Assembly (NCBI RefSeq): GCF_006716125.1
Contig: NZ_VFOM01000001.1
Coordinates: 1,116,001 to 1,180,000, forward strand
Length of the DNA stretch: 64,000 bases
Direction: 5' to 3'
DNA from: Homoserinimonas aerilata
GTDB taxonomy: Bacteria; Actinomycetota; Actinomycetes; Actinomycetales; Microbacteriaceae
Shown: positions 1 through 11,199 of the stretch, in pieces
Layout: each line of letters opens with the position of its first letter
How positions within the stretch are numbered: the first letter of the stretch is position 1
Program-made: the position numbers and the translations under genes
Notes under the pieces: generated by a model
The model's database searches: none
The model's input: only the letters and a program-made list of their open reading frames with translations
Told to the model about the DNA's origin: nothing

Positions 1-194
1 AGGAGTACTGGCGCAAGGGCGACACCTCGGGTCATGTGCAGTACGTTCGCGGCGCGGCCCTGGACTGTGACCAGGATGCGCTTCTCGTCACGGTGGAGCA
101 GGTCGGCCCGGCATGCCACACGGGTGCGCGCCGCTGCTTCGATGTCACCCCGCTGGATCCCGTCGTCGGTGTGCAGGAGCAGCCGGATGCGTGA
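1..194 (+). CDS. hisI: Phosphoribosyl-AMP cyclohydrolase, C-terminal part (cut by the window's left edge)
   Basis: Only the last ~63 codons are present, read in the frame that begins at base 3 and stops at TGA 192-194. HisI opens the purine ring of phosphoribosyl-AMP in histidine synthesis and is a cytosolic zinc/magnesium enzyme. The fragment shows the metal-site signature [10 protein letters not shown] and the downstream cysteines of [10 protein letters not shown], which in the family complete the zinc site. The stop codon overlaps the trpE start by 8 nt, so the his and trp genes are translationally coupled, a common actinobacterial arrangement. The sequence is intact as far as it can be seen. 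Confidence 0.9.
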   Translation, partial: EYWRKGDTSGHVQYVRGAALDCDQDALLVTVEQVGPACHTGARRCFDVTPLDPVVGVQEQPDA

Positions 195-1707
195 CACGAC
201 GAGCAGGGAGCAGTTCGACACTCTCCTCGGCGACCATCGCGTCATCCCGGTCATCAGGGAGGTCTTCGCTGATGGCGAGACACCCGTCGGCATCTATCGC
301 AAGCTCGCCGAGGGCCGCCCGGGCACCTTTCTTCTGGAGTCCGCCGAGCAGGGCGGAATCTGGTCGCGTTTCTCCTTTGTGGGGGTCTCCTCCTTCGGGG
401 TTCTCACACAGCAGGATGATGCGGCCGTCTGGCTCGACTACGGTCTCTCGGCCGAGCGCGCCCTCGGTCCGGATGCCCCCTCGGCTCCGCTCGAGGCTAT
501 CGACCATCTGCACAGGCGCTGGGCCACGCCCAAGATTCCCGGGCATCCACCGCTCACGGGCGGGCTCGTCGGATTCATCGGCTGGGATGCCGTGCGCCAG
601 ATCGAGCGACTTCCGGATGCTCCGCCGTCCGACTACGCCATTCCGGGCCAGGCGCTCTCCTTCGTCTCCGAGCTCGCCGTTCTCGATCACCGCACGGGTT
701 CGGTCCTGCTGATCGCCGCGGCGATCAATGACGGGGCGGATGCCGCAGACGAGCTCTGGGAGTCGGCCAACGCCAGACTCGACGCGCTGCAACAGAGGCT
801 GGGTCGCCCGTCCGAGGCGTGGCTGGCCGATGTCGACCTCACACTTGCCGCGACGCCGACGCCGCGGATCCAGGAGGCGGACTTCCACGCGGCTGTGGAG
901 CGCTCGAAGCAGTACATCCGTGACGGCGATGTGTTCCAGGTGGTGATCTCGCAGCGCTTCGACCATGAGGTGACCGCGGAGCCCATCGATGTCTACCGTG
1001 TTCTGCGTACCCTCAATCCGAGCCCGTACATGTACCTCTTGTCGCTGGTGTCGCCGGAGGGCGAGCCGGTGTGGGTCGTCGGTTCTTCACCGGAGGCGCT
1101 CGTCAAGGTGGAGGACGGCCGGGTGTTCAGCCATCCGATCGCGGGCTCGCGTCCGCGGGGGGTGACCCCTGAAGAGGATGTCACCCTCGGCGACGAGCTC
1201 CTAGGTGACCCCAAGGAGCGAGCCGAGCACCTCATGCTCGTCGATCTCGCCCGCAACGACCTTCAGAAGGTGTGCGATGCGGGCTCGGTGGAGGTCACCG
1301 AGTTCATGCAGGTCGAGCGTTACAGCCACATCATGCACCTGGTCTCGAGCGTCGAGGGCGATCTCCGTGACGGGGTGACGCCCCTGCAGGTGTTCCGGGC
1401 GACGTTCCCGGCGGGCACCCTCTCGGGCGCGCCGAAGCCGCGGGCACTCGAGATCATCGACGAACTCGAGGTTGCCCAGCGGGGGCTCTACGGGGGAGTG
1501 GTCGGCTATTTCTCCCTCTCCGGCGATCTCGATCTGGCCATCGCCATCCGCACGACCACGATCTCGGGCGGTGTCGCCCGCGTCCAGGCCGGTGCCGGGC
1601 TCGTTGCCGACTCCGATCCGGCGACCGAGCATCTCGAAGCACGAAACAAGGCGGCGGCACCTCTGCGGGCGGTGGCCGTGGCGAACGCCATGAAGAGGGT
1701 GCGCTAG
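187..1707 (+). CDS. trpE: Anthranilate synthase component I
   Basis: TrpE converts chorismate to anthranilate with ammonia from the TrpG glutaminase, the first committed step to tryptophan. The 506-residue product has the usual family length. The LLES motif at residues 49-52 is the known tryptophan feedback-binding element. The chorismate-binding domain shows NPSPYMY, the GSRPRG loop, DLARNDL and [12 protein letters not shown] chose ATG 187 because it begins the conserved N-terminus and overlaps the end of hisI by 8 nt; the open frame continues upstream only as out-of-frame hisI sequence. The next gene starts immediately after the stop. No trpG or trpD lies in the window, so the glutaminase subunit must be encoded elsewhere. 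Confidence 0.96.
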   Translation: MRDTTSREQFDTLLGDHRVIPVIREVFADGETPVGIYRKLAEGRPGTFLLESAEQGGIWSRFSFVGVSSFGVLTQQDDAAVWLDYGLSAERALGPDAPSAPLEAIDHLHRRWATPKIPGHPPLTGGLVGFIGWDAVRQIERLPDAPPSDYAIPGQALSFVSELAVLDHRTGSVLLIAAAINDGADAADELWESANARLDALQQRLGRPSEAWLADVDLTLAATPTPRIQEADFHAAVERSKQYIRDGDVFQVVISQRFDHEVTAEPIDVYRVLRTLNPSPYMYLLSLVSPEGEPVWVVGSSPEALVKVEDGRVFSHPIAGSRPRGVTPEEDVTLGDELLGDPKERAEHLMLVDLARNDLQKVCDAGSVEVTEFMQVERYSHIMHLVSSVEGDLRDGVTPLQVFRATFPAGTLSGAPKPRALEIIDELEVAQRGLYGGVVGYFSLSGDLDLAIAIRTTTISGGVARVQAGAGLVADSDPATEHLEARNKAAAPLRAVAVANAMKRVR

Positions 1708-2304
1708 ATGCGTCGGATCAAATCGAGCAGTCTCATCGCGGGCGTGCTGTTCGCGGGGCTTGGCCTTATGGCCTGGACGATGCCGTGGTTCCTCGTCACC
1801 CTCGGGGGTTCGGAGTCGCACCGCGACGTGATCGAGGTCACGGGGGAGACCGCGGCTCCCGCCGTCGCCGCTCTCAGCCTCTCCGCGCTCGCGCTCGTCG
1901 CGGCTCTTGCCATCGCTGGCCCGTTCTTCCGTATCGTGCTGGCCGTGCTTGAGGCCCTGATCGGGGCGTGCCTGATCCTCTCGGGTGTTCTCGCTCTCGC
2001 CGCTCCCGCTGCAGCCGTGGCCCCTCTCATCACGGACGCGACCGGGATCGATGGGGCGGAGTCGCTCGCAGCTGTGACCACCGCGATTGAGACGACTCCG
2101 TGGCCTGCCGTGGCGGTCATCGCCGGTGGCCTGATGGTGGCCCTCGGCGTCGTCGTCCTCGCGACGGCGACTCGGTGGCCCGTTTCCGGTCGCAAGTACC
2201 AGGCGACCCGTTTCGAATCTGCGGATGCTCCGCGCGGCGCGGTCTCCGACTGGGACAGCCTCAGCGACGGCGAGGATCCGACGGGCGAGCCCGACGCACG
2301 ATAG
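1708..2304 (+). CDS. Trp-operon-associated conserved membrane protein (TIGR02234-like)
   Basis: A 198-residue protein whose ATG directly follows the trpE stop. It has about four hydrophobic segments (roughly residues 8-30, 50-73, 77-105 and 135-157) and a polar, acidic C-terminal tail of about 40 residues. Its position and topology match the uncharacterised membrane protein found between trpE and trpC in actinobacteria. No catalytic motif is visible and the role is unknown; transport or sensing linked to tryptophan is only a guess from context. The stop codon TAG is also the first half of a TAGGCT box, so a secondary promoter may serve the genes that follow. Confidence 0.8.
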   Translation: MRRIKSSSLIAGVLFAGLGLMAWTMPWFLVTLGGSESHRDVIEVTGETAAPAVAALSLSALALVAALAIAGPFFRIVLAVLEALIGACLILSGVLALAAPAAAVAPLITDATGIDGAESLAAVTTAIETTPWPAVAVIAGGLMVALGVVVLATATRWPVSGRKYQATRFESADAPRGAVSDWDSLSDGEDPTGEPDAR

Positions 2305-2307
2305 GCT
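2302..2307 (+). promoter_or_regulatory. Candidate internal -10 box (TAGGCT) in the trp operon
   Basis: TAGGCT overlaps the TAG stop of the preceding membrane-protein gene. It matches the TANNNT type of -10 seen before several other genes here and lies 60 nt before the next start codon. No convincing -35 is visible, so this is a weak call. Confidence 0.3.
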
Positions 2308-2366
2308 TGGGCCATCGGTACAGCACCCGTGACTTCAGCATGCGCGGGTCCCCAGAAGGAGTTTCA

Positions 2367-2597
2367 GTGAGCGACGACATTTCAGATCCCGGGCACGGCA
2401 ATTCACCGGCGGCGTGGACCGCTGTCGTCATCATGCTTGTCGCCTTCGTCCTCGGGACCACCTTCTTCTGGCTGGAGATGCCGGCGCTCGTCATCGCATC
2501 CGGCGGCCTGCTGCTCGTTGGGCTCATCGCCGGCTGGGTGCTCGCCAAGGCCGGTTATGGCGTCGGCGGGTCGCGCTTCGCGCCCAAGGATCACTGA
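2367..2597 (+). CDS. Small two-helix membrane protein of the trp operon (DUF6704-like)
   Basis: A 76-residue protein starting at GTG 2367, with AGAAGGA at 2354-2360 as ribosome-binding site. An acidic N-terminus carries a GHGNSPAAWTAV motif, followed by two transmembrane helices (about residues 18-37 and 40-61) and a short basic tail. Proteins of this size with an HG(N)SxAAWT motif occur at the same place, between trpE and trpC, in many actinobacteria. The function is unknown. The trpC start lies 5 nt beyond the stop codon, so the gene belongs to the operon. I chose this start by the ribosome-binding site and the motif rather than by the longer open frame, which overlaps the previous gene. 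Confidence 0.78.
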   Translation: MSDDISDPGHGNSPAAWTAVVIMLVAFVLGTTFFWLEMPALVIASGGLLLVGLIAGWVLAKAGYGVGGSRFAPKDH

Positions 2598-2602
2598 CAG
2601 CG

Positions 2603-3376
2603 GTGCTGGCAGATCTGGTCTCCGGTTCCCTGCAGGATGCCGAACGTCGTCGTGAGGCACGTCCTCTCGTCGAGGTCGAGGCTGCGGCTCTTGCCCGGCC
2701 TGCGGCTCTTGACGCTCTGGAGGCACTCGCTCCTGCCGACCGTGTGAAGATCATCGCCGAGGTGAAGCGCGCGAGTCCTTCGCGCGGCGTCATGGCTGAG
2801 ATCCCCGATCCCGCTGCTCTCGCCGTCTCCTATGAGATCGGCGGCGCGAGTGCGATCAGCGTCCTCACCGAGGAGCGTCGCTTCGGCGGCTCGCTGGCCG
2901 ATCTCGAGGCTGTTCGCGAATCGGTGTCGCTTCCTGTGCTTCGCAAGGACTTCGTGGCCGACCCCTACCAGGTCTTCGAGGCCCGGGCAGCGGGAGCCGA
3001 CATCGTGCTCCTCATCGTTGCGGCGCTCGACCAGCCCGATCTCGTGTCGCTGCATTCGCTCATCCGCGAGCTCGGCATGACCGCCCTCATCGAGACCCAC
3101 AGCGCAGACGAGGTCGAGCGCGCGCTCGACGCCGGCGCCGCGCTTCTCGGCGTCAACGCCCGCAACCTCAGCACCTTCGAGCTTGACCAGGATCTGTTCG
3201 GCACGCTCGCCGACAGCATCCCGTCCGGGGTCATCCGTGTCGCAGAGTCTGCGGTCAAGTCGGCGGCCGACATCACGCACTACAGAAATGCCGGAGCCGA
3301 CGTCGTCCTCGTCGGCGAGGCCTTGGCGACACAGGGAGATCCCGTGAGCACGCTCAGAGAGTTCTTGGCAGTCTGA
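2603..3376 (+). CDS. trpC: Indole-3-glycerol phosphate synthase
   Basis: TrpC closes the indole ring, making indole-3-glycerol phosphate from CdRP in the cytosol. The 257-residue TIM barrel has the family's normal length and shows [13 protein letters not shown] near the N-terminus (catalytic lysine region), [24 protein letters not shown] and the phosphate-binding [14 protein letters not shown] 2603 is the first start at the conserved N-terminus ([10 protein letters not shown]), 5 nt after the small membrane protein. The stop TGA overlaps the trpB ATG (ATGA type). No trpF is present; in actinobacteria the PriA enzyme of histidine synthesis normally supplies that step. Confidence 0.95.
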   Translation: MLADLVSGSLQDAERRREARPLVEVEAAALARPAALDALEALAPADRVKIIAEVKRASPSRGVMAEIPDPAALAVSYEIGGASAISVLTEERRFGGSLADLEAVRESVSLPVLRKDFVADPYQVFEARAAGADIVLLIVAALDQPDLVSLHSLIRELGMTALIETHSADEVERALDAGAALLGVNARNLSTFELDQDLFGTLADSIPSGVIRVAESAVKSAADITHYRNAGADVVLVGEALATQGDPVSTLREFLAV

Positions 3377-4602
3377 TGGGGGAGCCCACAACAGGCCTCC
3401 GCGATGAGAACGGCCCCTTCTTCGGCGAGTACGGCGGGCGCTTCATGCCAGAGTCCCTCATCGCGGCGATCGACGACATCACGGCTGCCTACGAGCATTC
3501 GAAGACAGACCCCGAGTTCCAGGCGGAGCTCGCGGAACTGCACCGCAGCTACACGGGTCGCCCGTCGATCATCACCGAGGTGCCGCGTTTCGCCGCCCAT
3601 GCCGGCGGCGCCCGCATCATCCTCAAGCGTGAGGACCTCAATCACACGGGCTCGCACAAGATCAACAATGTGCTCGGTCAGGCACTCCTGACGAAGCGCG
3701 TGGGCAAGACCCGGGTGATCGCCGAAACGGGCGCGGGGCAGCACGGTGTCGCGACGGCGACGGCCGCGGCCCTGTTCGGCTTGGACTGCACCATCTTCAT
3801 GGGCGAGGTCGACACGCAGCGACAGGCCCTCAACGTGGCCAGAATGCGTCTGCTCGGTGCCGAGGTCGTGTCGGTGACGACCGGCTCGCGCACCCTGAAG
3901 GATGCGATCAACGAGGCGTACCGCGAATGGGTCGCCTCTGTCGAGACCACGAACTACGTCTTCGGCACGGCTGCGGGCCCGCATCCGTTCCCCGCCATGG
4001 TGCGCGACTTCCAGAAGATCATCGGCGAGGAGGCTCGCGCTCAGGTCCTCGAGCTGACCGGCAGGCTTCCTGACGCGGTTGCGGCCTGTGTCGGCGGCGG
4101 TTCCAATGCGATCGGCATCTTCCATGCCTTCCTCGACGATCCGGATGTCGCGCTGTACGGCTTCGAGGCGGCCGGTGACGGCATCGACACAGAGCGGCAT
4201 GCTGCGTCGATCGAGCGTGGCCGCCCCGGCATCCTGCACGGCGCCCGCAGCTATCTGCTTCAGGACGAGGACGGGCAGACGATCGAGTCGCACTCGATTT
4301 CAGCAGGGCTCGACTACCCCGGTGTGGGCCCAGAGCACGCCTGGTTGTCAGACATCGGCAGGGCGACATATCTGCCGGCGACCGACACGGAGGCGATGGA
4401 TGCGCTCATGCTGCTCAGCCGTACCGAGGGCATCATCCCGGCGATCGAGTCGGCGCACGCCCTCGCGGGCGCCCTCAAGCTGGGCAAGGAGCTCGGCCCG
4501 GATGCGATCATCCTCGTGAACCTGAGCGGCAGGGGAGACAAGGACGTCGCGACGGCCGGCCGCTGGTTCGACCTCTTCGATGAAGGAGCCCGCCAGGAAT
4601 GA
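3376..4602 (+). CDS. trpB: Tryptophan synthase beta chain
   Basis: The PLP enzyme that condenses indole with serine to give tryptophan, acting in an alpha2-beta2 complex with TrpA. The product is 408 residues, typical for TrpB. The PLP lysine is K95 in GSHKINN, and the phosphate-binding glycine loop GGGSNAIG is present. ATG 3376 overlaps the trpC stop, and the TGA stop overlaps the trpA ATG (ATGA), so trpC-B-A are translationally coupled. Nothing is missing or unusual. Confidence 0.97.
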   Translation: MGEPTTGLRDENGPFFGEYGGRFMPESLIAAIDDITAAYEHSKTDPEFQAELAELHRSYTGRPSIITEVPRFAAHAGGARIILKREDLNHTGSHKINNVLGQALLTKRVGKTRVIAETGAGQHGVATATAAALFGLDCTIFMGEVDTQRQALNVARMRLLGAEVVSVTTGSRTLKDAINEAYREWVASVETTNYVFGTAAGPHPFPAMVRDFQKIIGEEARAQVLELTGRLPDAVAACVGGGSNAIGIFHAFLDDPDVALYGFEAAGDGIDTERHAASIERGRPGILHGARSYLLQDEDGQTIESHSISAGLDYPGVGPEHAWLSDIGRATYLPATDTEAMDALMLLSRTEGIIPAIESAHALAGALKLGKELGPDAIILVNLSGRGDKDVATAGRWFDLFDEGARQE

Positions 4603-5399
4603 GCGCCTCGACACCCCTGTCCGTCTCCGACGTGATCGCCCGGCGCAAGGCTGCAGGCAGCGGCGCATTCATCGGTTATCTCCCGGTCGGCTTCCCCGAC
4701 CTTGCGACCAGCATCGACGCGGCGGTGGCCCTCGCTGAGAACGGCGCCGATGTGCTCGAGTTGGGCGTCCCGTACTCCGATCCGGTCATGGATGGGCTCG
4801 TCATCCAGCGTGCGACCCAGCAGGCGCTCTCGAACGGTTTCAGGCTTCGCGATGTCTTCACCGCTGTCGAGGCCATCCGTTCGCGTGTCGACATTCCCGT
4901 GCTCGTCATGACGTACTGGAATCCTGTGCTTCAGTTCGGCGTCGACCGTTTCGCCGACGCCCTCGTCTCCGCGGGCGGCTCCGGCTTGATCACGCCGGAC
5001 ATCACGCCCGACTCGGCTCTCGACTGGATCGCCACGAGTGAGCGCACGGGGCTCGACCGCGTCTTCCTCGCCGCCCCCAGCTCGACGGATGCGCGCCTCC
5101 GCGAGACGGTCGCGGCGACCCGCGGTTTCGTCTATGCGGTCTCCACCATGGGCATAACCGGGTTGCGCACCGATCTTGATGCTGCGGCCCGCACCCTCGT
5201 CGATCGGCTCCGCGAGGCCGGCTCCTCGACCACCTGTGTGGGCATCGGCATCTCAAACGCCGACCAGGTCAGCCGGGTACTCGAATATGCGGATGGCGCC
5301 ATCGTCGGCACCGCCCTTGTCAAGGCGCTCGGAGACGGGGGAGTGCGCGAGCTTGCGCGCACGACATCCTCCCTGACATCCGGCACTAGTCTTGTCTAG
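4599..5399 (+). CDS. trpA: Tryptophan synthase alpha chain
   Basis: TrpA cleaves indole-3-glycerol phosphate and channels the indole to TrpB. The 266-residue TIM barrel shows both catalytic acids: E54 in [10 protein letters not shown] and D65 in [10 protein letters not shown]. The phosphate-binding [10 protein letters not shown] is near the C-terminus. ATG 4599 overlaps the trpB stop by 4 nt. It is the last biosynthetic gene of the operon; lgt follows after about 33 nt. Confidence 0.96.
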   Translation: MSASTPLSVSDVIARRKAAGSGAFIGYLPVGFPDLATSIDAAVALAENGADVLELGVPYSDPVMDGLVIQRATQQALSNGFRLRDVFTAVEAIRSRVDIPVLVMTYWNPVLQFGVDRFADALVSAGGSGLITPDITPDSALDWIATSERTGLDRVFLAAPSSTDARLRETVAATRGFVYAVSTMGITGLRTDLDAAARTLVDRLREAGSSTTCVGIGISNADQVSRVLEYADGAIVGTALVKALGDGGVRELARTTSSLTSGTSLV

Positions 5400-5432
5400 T
5401 TCCCCGCAGTACCACGAAAGGTGACCACCAGA

Positions 5433-6476
5433 GTGTTCGCGCCCCTGAGCATCCCCAGCCCCAGCGATGAGTGGCGGGTATTCAATCTCGGCCAGTGGCT
5501 TCGCGACATCGGCCTGAGCTGGTTCAACTTCGACATCAACATCCATGCGTATGCCCTGTGCATCCTCATCGGCATCTTCGCTGCGGCCTGGCTGACGAAT
5601 CGCCGGCTGACCGCCCGCGGGGCGGAGCCATGGGTCGTTGTCGACATCAGCCTCTTCGCGGTGCCCCTCGGCATCATCGGCGCACGCATCTTCCATGTGC
5701 TCACACATCCGGCCGACTATTTCGGACCCGGCACCGACCCCTTGGCCGTGCTGTACGTGTGGGAGGGCGGTATCGCCATCTTCGGCGCCCTCATCGGTGG
5801 TGCTGTCGGCGCCTGGATCGGCTGCCGGATCACGGGTGTTCGGTTCTGGACGTTCGCCGATGCCCTCGCACCCGGGCTGCTTCTTGCGCAGGCCTTTGGC
5901 CGCTTCGGCAACTGGTTCAACAATGAGCTCTTCGGCCTGCCGACCGATCTGCCCTGGGGCCTCGAGATCTCCTCCGACAATCCTGCGTTCCCTGCGGGCC
6001 TGCCCGAGGGCACACTCTTCCACCCCACGTTCCTCTATGAGGTGATCTGGAACCTGCTGGGCGTCGCCGTTCTGCTGATCGTCGAGCGTCGCATCCGCGT
6101 CGTCTCCGAAACGGTCGCCGGTGCATCGGTGAAGCGGATCCGCCAGCAGGAGTATCGCTTCCAGTGGGGCCGCCTCCTCGGGCTGTACCTGATCTGGTAC
6201 GGGCTTGGCCGCACCGTCTGGGAGTCGATCCGCATCGATCCGAGCGAGATCTACTTCGGCATCCGCACCAATGTGTGGGCTGCGATCGCTGCGGTCGTCG
6301 TCGGTCTGCTCATCCTCGTGATCCAGGCGCGTCGTCATCCGGGGCTCGAGCCGAGCCCGTACGTGTCGGGCAAGGAGTGGAGCCCTTCAGGTGTTGTACA
6401 CTCTGACGACACCTACACGGATGACGATGACGACTACAAGGCCGTAGCAGACCATCACGAGAAGTCCGTGGTCTAA
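5433..6476 (+). CDS. lgt: Prolipoprotein diacylglyceryl transferase
   Basis: Lgt transfers diacylglycerol from phosphatidylglycerol to the lipobox cysteine of prolipoproteins and is an integral inner-membrane enzyme with about seven helices. The product is 347 residues. The Lgt signature GRFGNWFNNELFG lies around residues 155-168, with HPTFLYEVIWN and WYGLGRTVWE downstream. The C-terminal ~40 residues are a charged, Asp-rich extension common in actinobacterial Lgt. I chose GTG 5433 because AAAGGTGA at 5417-5424 gives a normal spacing; GTG 5421 would overlap that site. The gene closes the trp operon, as in many actinobacteria. Confidence 0.93.
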   Translation: MFAPLSIPSPSDEWRVFNLGQWLRDIGLSWFNFDINIHAYALCILIGIFAAAWLTNRRLTARGAEPWVVVDISLFAVPLGIIGARIFHVLTHPADYFGPGTDPLAVLYVWEGGIAIFGALIGGAVGAWIGCRITGVRFWTFADALAPGLLLAQAFGRFGNWFNNELFGLPTDLPWGLEISSDNPAFPAGLPEGTLFHPTFLYEVIWNLLGVAVLLIVERRIRVVSETVAGASVKRIRQQEYRFQWGRLLGLYLIWYGLGRTVWESIRIDPSEIYFGIRTNVWAAIAAVVVGLLILVIQARRHPGLEPSPYVSGKEWSPSGVVHSDDTYTDDDDDYKAVADHHEKSVV

Positions 6477-6606
6477 CAACCCTTTCGGGCCGCCACAAGC
6501 GAGACCGGTACAAAACCCTGATTCATGACGGCGACTCCGCCGGAGAATCGAGGGAGTCCATCAGGGCCATCGACGTCCCGCTGTTTCACTCTCGAGGACG
6601 GTCCCC
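6477..6606 (+). promoter_or_regulatory. 130-nt leader region upstream of gltB
   Basis: There is no gene here. The region lies between the lgt stop and gltB ATG 6607. A possible stem pairs GACTCC with GGAGTC (about 6534-6558). The gltB start has no good ribosome-binding site just in front of it. A TACACT box at 6397-6402, inside lgt, could be a -10 that would give a leader of about 200 nt. No known riboswitch fold is recognisable to me. Confidence 0.25.
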
Positions 6607-9600
6607 ATGACTTCTCCGACCCCTGTTTCGCCGTTCGTGTCTTCTCCTTTCAGCACGATTCCTGCGGCAACCGGTCTGTACGACCCCAGCCAGGAGCGCG
6701 ATGCCTGCGGGCTGGCCATGGTCGCCACGTTGCGCGGCACGCCGGGCCATGACATCGTCACGACGGCGCTGGATGCGCTGCGCAATCTTGAGCACCGCGG
6801 CGCGATCGGCTCGGATGCCGGCACCGGTGACGGCGCAGGCATCATCACGCAGATTCCGGATGCCTTCCTGCGGGCGGTCGTCGACTTCGAGCTGCCCAAG
6901 GTGGGCAGCTATGTCGTCGGAATGGCCTTCCTGCCGACGGATGCCGAGGCACGCAACGCGCAGAAGTCCGGCATTGAGACGCTCGCCACAGAGGAGGGCC
7001 TCGAGGTTCTCGGCTGGCGCGAGGTGCCGGTGCAGCCGGGCGAGCTCGGCAATCTTGCTCGTCAGGCGATGCCGTCGTTCGAGCAGCTGTTCCTGAAGTC
7101 GGCACGCCTCGGTGACAATGGCCAACTCCTGTCGGGGATCGCTCTCGATCGGCTGTCGTTCCGTCTGCGCAAGCGCGCCGAGCGCACGCTTGGGGCCTAT
7201 TTCCCGTCGCTCAGCTGTCGCACCCTCGTCTACAAGGGCATGGTGACGACGCTGCAGCTCGAGCCGTTCTACCCGGATCTCTCCGATGAGCGCTTCACTT
7301 CCCGTCTTGCGCTCGTGCACTCGCGGTACTCGACGAACACCTTCCCGTCGTGGCCACTCGCGCAGCCTTTCCGCATGATCGCCCACAACGGTGAGATCAA
7401 CACCGTTCAGGGCAACCGCAACTGGATGCGCGCCCGTCAGTCGCAGCTCGAGTCCGCCGCCCTCGGCGATCTGACCCCGCTGCTCCCGATCGTCAGCGGC
7501 GGCGCCAGCGACTCCGCCTCCTTCGATGAGGTTGTGGAGCTTCTCACCCTCGCGGGCCGAAGCCTGCCGCACGCGATGATGATGATGGTTCCGGAGGCCT
7601 ACGAGAAGCAGACCGACATCGACCCCGACCTCCGCGCGTTCTACGAGTACCACTCGATGCTCATCGAGCCGTGGGACGGACCGGCCGCGCTCGTCTTCAC
7701 CGACGGCATCCTCGTCGGTGCGACACTCGACCGCAACGGGCTGCGCCCGGGGCGTTTCCTCATCACCGATGACGGCCTAGTCGTGCTCGCGAGCGAGATC
7801 GGTGTCCTCGAGATCGAGCCGAGCAGGATCGTCCGCAAGGGCCGCCTGCGCCCGGGCAAGATGTTCCTCGTCGACACCGAGGCCGGCAGGCTCATCGAGG
7901 ACGACGAGATCAAGGGACAGCTCGCGGCCTCCCAGCCGTGGCAGAAGTGGCTCGACGAGGGCCGCATCAACCTCAACGATCTGCCCGAGCGCGAGCACAT
8001 CGTGCACACACCGGCTTCGGTCACCCGGCGTCAGCGCACCTTCGGCTACACGGAGGAGGAGGTGCGCATCCTCATCCACCCGATGGCCGAGAACGGGGCC
8101 GAGCCGATCGGCGCCATGGGATCCGACACGCCCATCGCGGTGCTCTCGGAGCGCCCGCGGCTGCTATTCGACTACTTCACCCAGCAGTTCGCGCAGGTGA
8201 CGAATCCGCCGCTCGACAGCATCCGTGAAGAGGTTGTGACCTCGATGCGGGGCGGCCTCGGGCCGGAGAGAAACCTGCTCGACGCGACCCCCGAGCATGC
8301 GTACCAGATCGTGCTCGACTTCCCCGTGATCGACAACGATGAGCTGGCCAAGATCCAGCACATCGATTCTTCGCCGGGCAGCAGGACCACGACGACCATT
8401 CGCGGGCTGTACCGCTTCGACGAGGGCAAGGCCGCATTAACACACCGCCTCGCCGCCATCTGCGACGAGGTCGACGACGCCATCGAACGCGGCGCCAAGT
8501 TCATCGTGCTCTCGGACCGGGATTCGAACAAGGACCTGGCTCCCATCCCCTCCCTCCTGCTCCTCTCAACGGTCCACCACCATCTCATCCGCCGCGAGAA
8601 CCGGCTCAAGGTCGGCATCATCGTCGAGGCGGGCGATGTGCGGGAAGTCCACCACGTGGCCCTGCTCATCGGTTACGGCGCCTCCGCGGTCAATCCCTAT
8701 CTCGCCATGGAGACTGCGGAAGAGCTCATCCGCAACGGCACCATCACGGGCATCGATCCCGAGGTCGCCGTCCACAATCTGATCAAGGCCCTCGGCAAGG
8801 GTGTCCTGAAGATCATGTCCAAGATGGGCATCTCGGTCGTCGGCTCCTATGTCGGCGCGCAGGCCTTCGAGGCGGTCGGGCTCTCGCAGGAATTCGTCGA
8901 CCAGTACTTCACAGGTACGACCAGCAAGCTCGGCGGTATCGGAATCGAGGCGATCGCGGCGGAGACCCTGGCACGCCACTACTCGGCCTACCCCGAGGAG
9001 GGCGTCTCGACGGCCCACGAGCGCCTCGCGACGGGTGGTGAGTACCAGTGGCGCCGGGAGGGGCCTCCGCACCTGTTCAACCCCGACACCATCTTCCGCC
9101 TGCAGCATTCGACGCGCACTCGCCGTTACGACATCTTCCGCGAGTACACGAAGCTCGTGGACGATCAGGCCCACGATCTCATGACGTTGCGCGGCCTCTT
9201 CACTCTCAACTCTGGTGCCCGCCCCGCCGTTCCCATCGACGAGGTCGAGCCGGTGTCCTCGATCGTCAAGCGGTTCAACACCGGTGCGATGAGCTACGGA
9301 TCGATCAGCAAGGAGGCCCACGAGACCCTTGCGATCGCCATGAATCGGCTCGGTGGCCGCAGCAACACGGGGGAGGGTGGCGAGGACAACGACCGGCTGC
9401 TCGACCCGGAGCGTCGGAGCGCGATAAAGCAGGTCGCATCCGGCCGTTTCGGGGTGACGAGCATGTACCTCACGCATGCCACGGACATCCAGCTCAAGAT
9501 GGCGCAGGGAGCCAAGCCCGGTGAGGGCGGCCAGCTGCCTGCGGGCAAGGTGTACCCGTGGATCGCGCGAACCCGGCACGGCACGGCCGGAGTCGGTCTG

Positions 9601-11199
9601 ATCTCGCCTCCGCCGCACCACGACATCTATTCGATCGAGGATCTCAAGCAGCTCATCTTCGATGTGAAGCGCGCGAACCCCTCTGCCCGGGTGCACGTCA
9701 AGCTCGTGAGCCAGAGCGGTATCGGCGCGGTCGCGGCCGGCGTCTCGAAGGCCCTCGCCGACGTGGTGCTCGTCTCAGGCCACGATGGCGGAACGGGTGC
9801 GAGCCCGCTCAACTCGCTCAAGCATGCGGGCACGCCGTGGGAGCTCGGTCTCGCCGAGACCCAGCAGACGCTCATGCTGAACGGGATGCGTGACCGCGTC
9901 GTCGTGCAGGTCGACGGTCAGCTCAAGACGGGTCGTGACGTCATCGTCGCCGCCCTTCTGGGCGCGGAGGAGTACGGCTTCGCCACAGCCCCGCTCGTGG
10001 TCTCCGGCTGCATCATGATGCGCGTCTGCCACCTCGACACCTGCCCTGTCGGTGTCGCCACCCAGAACCCGGAACTGCGAGAGCGCTTCACGGGCAAGGC
10101 TGAGTACGTGGTCAACTTCTTCGAGTTCCTGGCACAGGAGGTGCGCGAGTATCTGGCCGAGCTGGGCTTCCGTTCTCTCGAGGAGGCCATCGGCCACCGC
10201 GAGGTGCTCGGCCTCGACGGCGCCATCCGTCATTGGAAGGCAGACGGTCTCGACCTGACACCCATCCTCGTCGGGCCGAAGTTCGCCGACGACGAGCCGC
10301 TCAGCAACAGGGTCGGTCAGGACCACGAACTCGATCGGCACTTCGATGTCGAGCTGATCGCCCGCTCGACCTCCGCTCTCGAACGGGGAGAGCACGTCTC
10401 GATCGAGCTCCCGATCCGCAACACCGAGCGGGCCGTCGGCACGATGCTCGGTCACGAGGTGACCAAACGTCACGGCGAGATGGGTCTGCCCTCCGACACG
10501 ATCGAGGTGCGCCTGCGCGGTTCGGCCGGGCAGTCCTTGGGCGCCTTCCTGCCACCGGGAATCACCATCCGACTCGAGGGCGACAGCAACGACTATGTGG
10601 GCAAGGGTCTCTCGGGCGGGCGTGTCATCGTGCGCCCCGACCGGGAGAGCGTGTTCCCCGCGGAGCTCAACGTCATCGCCGGAAATGTCATCGGCTACGG
10701 CGCGACCCAGGGAACCATGTTCATCCGGGGCCGGGTCGGCGAACGCTTCCTGGTGCGCAACTCCGGCGCGACCGGCGTGGTCGAGGGTGTGGGCGACCAT
10801 GCACTCGAGTACATGACGGGCGGCCTGGCTGTCATCCTGGGCACGACGGGGCGCAATCTGGGCGCCGGCATGTCGGGCGGCACCGCCTACGTGTACGAGC
10901 TCCGCGAGGAGCGCGTCAACCGGGAGTCGCTCACGAGCGGAGAGCTCGAGCTGCAGCCGCTCGGAAGCGGTGACATCGCGATCCTCGTCGACATGCTGCA
11001 GCAGCATCTCGACGAGACCGGCTCGACCGTTGCAGCCCGGATGCTCGCAGACATCGACGAGACCGCCAGACGCTTCGTCAAGGTCATGCCGAGGGACTAC
11101 GCCGCGGTGCTCGCGACCCGCGAGGCGGCAATCGATGAAGGGCTGGATCCTGACGGCGACGTCGTCTGGGAACGAATCATGGAGGTGACTGGTGGCTGA
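6607..11199 (+). CDS. gltB: Glutamate synthase (NADPH), large subunit
   Basis: GltB makes two glutamates from glutamine and 2-oxoglutarate, using electrons from GltD. The 1530-residue product has the full multidomain architecture. A class II glutaminase domain follows a propeptide of about 33 residues, with C34 (RDACG) as the expected N-terminal nucleophile after processing. Next come the central domain and the FMN/2-oxoglutarate barrel ([31 protein letters not shown]). The 3Fe-4S cysteines are C1135, C1141 and C1146 ([12 protein letters not shown]). The C-terminal beta-helix shows the repeated G-x-x-G pattern ([11 protein letters not shown]). The end overlaps gltD by 8 nt, so the subunits are co-translated. 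The sequence is complete with no anomaly. Confidence 0.98.
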   Translation: MTSPTPVSPFVSSPFSTIPAATGLYDPSQERDACGLAMVATLRGTPGHDIVTTALDALRNLEHRGAIGSDAGTGDGAGIITQIPDAFLRAVVDFELPKVGSYVVGMAFLPTDAEARNAQKSGIETLATEEGLEVLGWREVPVQPGELGNLARQAMPSFEQLFLKSARLGDNGQLLSGIALDRLSFRLRKRAERTLGAYFPSLSCRTLVYKGMVTTLQLEPFYPDLSDERFTSRLALVHSRYSTNTFPSWPLAQPFRMIAHNGEINTVQGNRNWMRARQSQLESAALGDLTPLLPIVSGGASDSASFDEVVELLTLAGRSLPHAMMMMVPEAYEKQTDIDPDLRAFYEYHSMLIEPWDGPAALVFTDGILVGATLDRNGLRPGRFLITDDGLVVLASEIGVLEIEPSRIVRKGRLRPGKMFLVDTEAGRLIEDDEIKGQLAASQPWQKWLDEGRINLNDLPEREHIVHTPASVTRRQRTFGYTEEEVRILIHPMAENGAEPIGAMGSDTPIAVLSERPRLLFDYFTQQFAQVTNPPLDSIREEVVTSMRGGLGPERNLLDATPEHAYQIVLDFPVIDNDELAKIQHIDSSPGSRTTTTIRGLYRFDEGKAALTHRLAAICDEVDDAIERGAKFIVLSDRDSNKDLAPIPSLLLLSTVHHHLIRRENRLKVGIIVEAGDVREVHHVALLIGYGASAVNPYLAMETAEELIRNGTITGIDPEVAVHNLIKALGKGVLKIMSKMGISVVGSYVGAQAFEAVGLSQEFVDQYFTGTTSKLGGIGIEAIAAETLARHYSAYPEEGVSTAHERLATGGEYQWRREGPPHLFNPDTIFRLQHSTRTRRYDIFREYTKLVDDQAHDLMTLRGLFTLNSGARPAVPIDEVEPVSSIVKRFNTGAMSYGSISKEAHETLAIAMNRLGGRSNTGEGGEDNDRLLDPERRSAIKQVASGRFGVTSMYLTHATDIQLKMAQGAKPGEGGQLPAGKVYPWIARTRHGTAGVGLISPPPHHDIYSIEDLKQLIFDVKRANPSARVHVKLVSQSGIGAVAAGVSKALADVVLVSGHDGGTGASPLNSLKHAGTPWELGLAETQQTLMLNGMRDRVVVQVDGQLKTGRDVIVAALLGAEEYGFATAPLVVSGCIMMRVCHLDTCPVGVATQNPELRERFTGKAEYVVNFFEFLAQEVREYLAELGFRSLEEAIGHREVLGLDGAIRHWKADGLDLTPILVGPKFADDEPLSNRVGQDHELDRHFDVELIARSTSALERGEHVSIELPIRNTERAVGTMLGHEVTKRHGEMGLPSDTIEVRLRGSAGQSLGAFLPPGITIRLEGDSNDYVGKGLSGGRVIVRPDRESVFPAELNVIAGNVIGYGATQGTMFIRGRVGERFLVRNSGATGVVEGVGDHALEYMTGGLAVILGTTGRNLGAGMSGGTAYVYELREERVNRESLTSGELELQPLGSGDIAILVDMLQQHLDETGSTVAARMLADIDETARRFVKVMPRDYAAVLATREAAIDEGLDPDGDVVWERIMEVTGG

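Noticed and set aside
34-186. Upstream extension of trpE
   Set aside because: These 51 codons lie in hisI, which is clearly coding in another frame; the trpE homology begins at ATG 187.
6525-6752. Possible leader peptide before gltB
   Set aside because: It overlaps the beginning of gltB out of frame, lacks a ribosome-binding site and has no run of regulatory codons.
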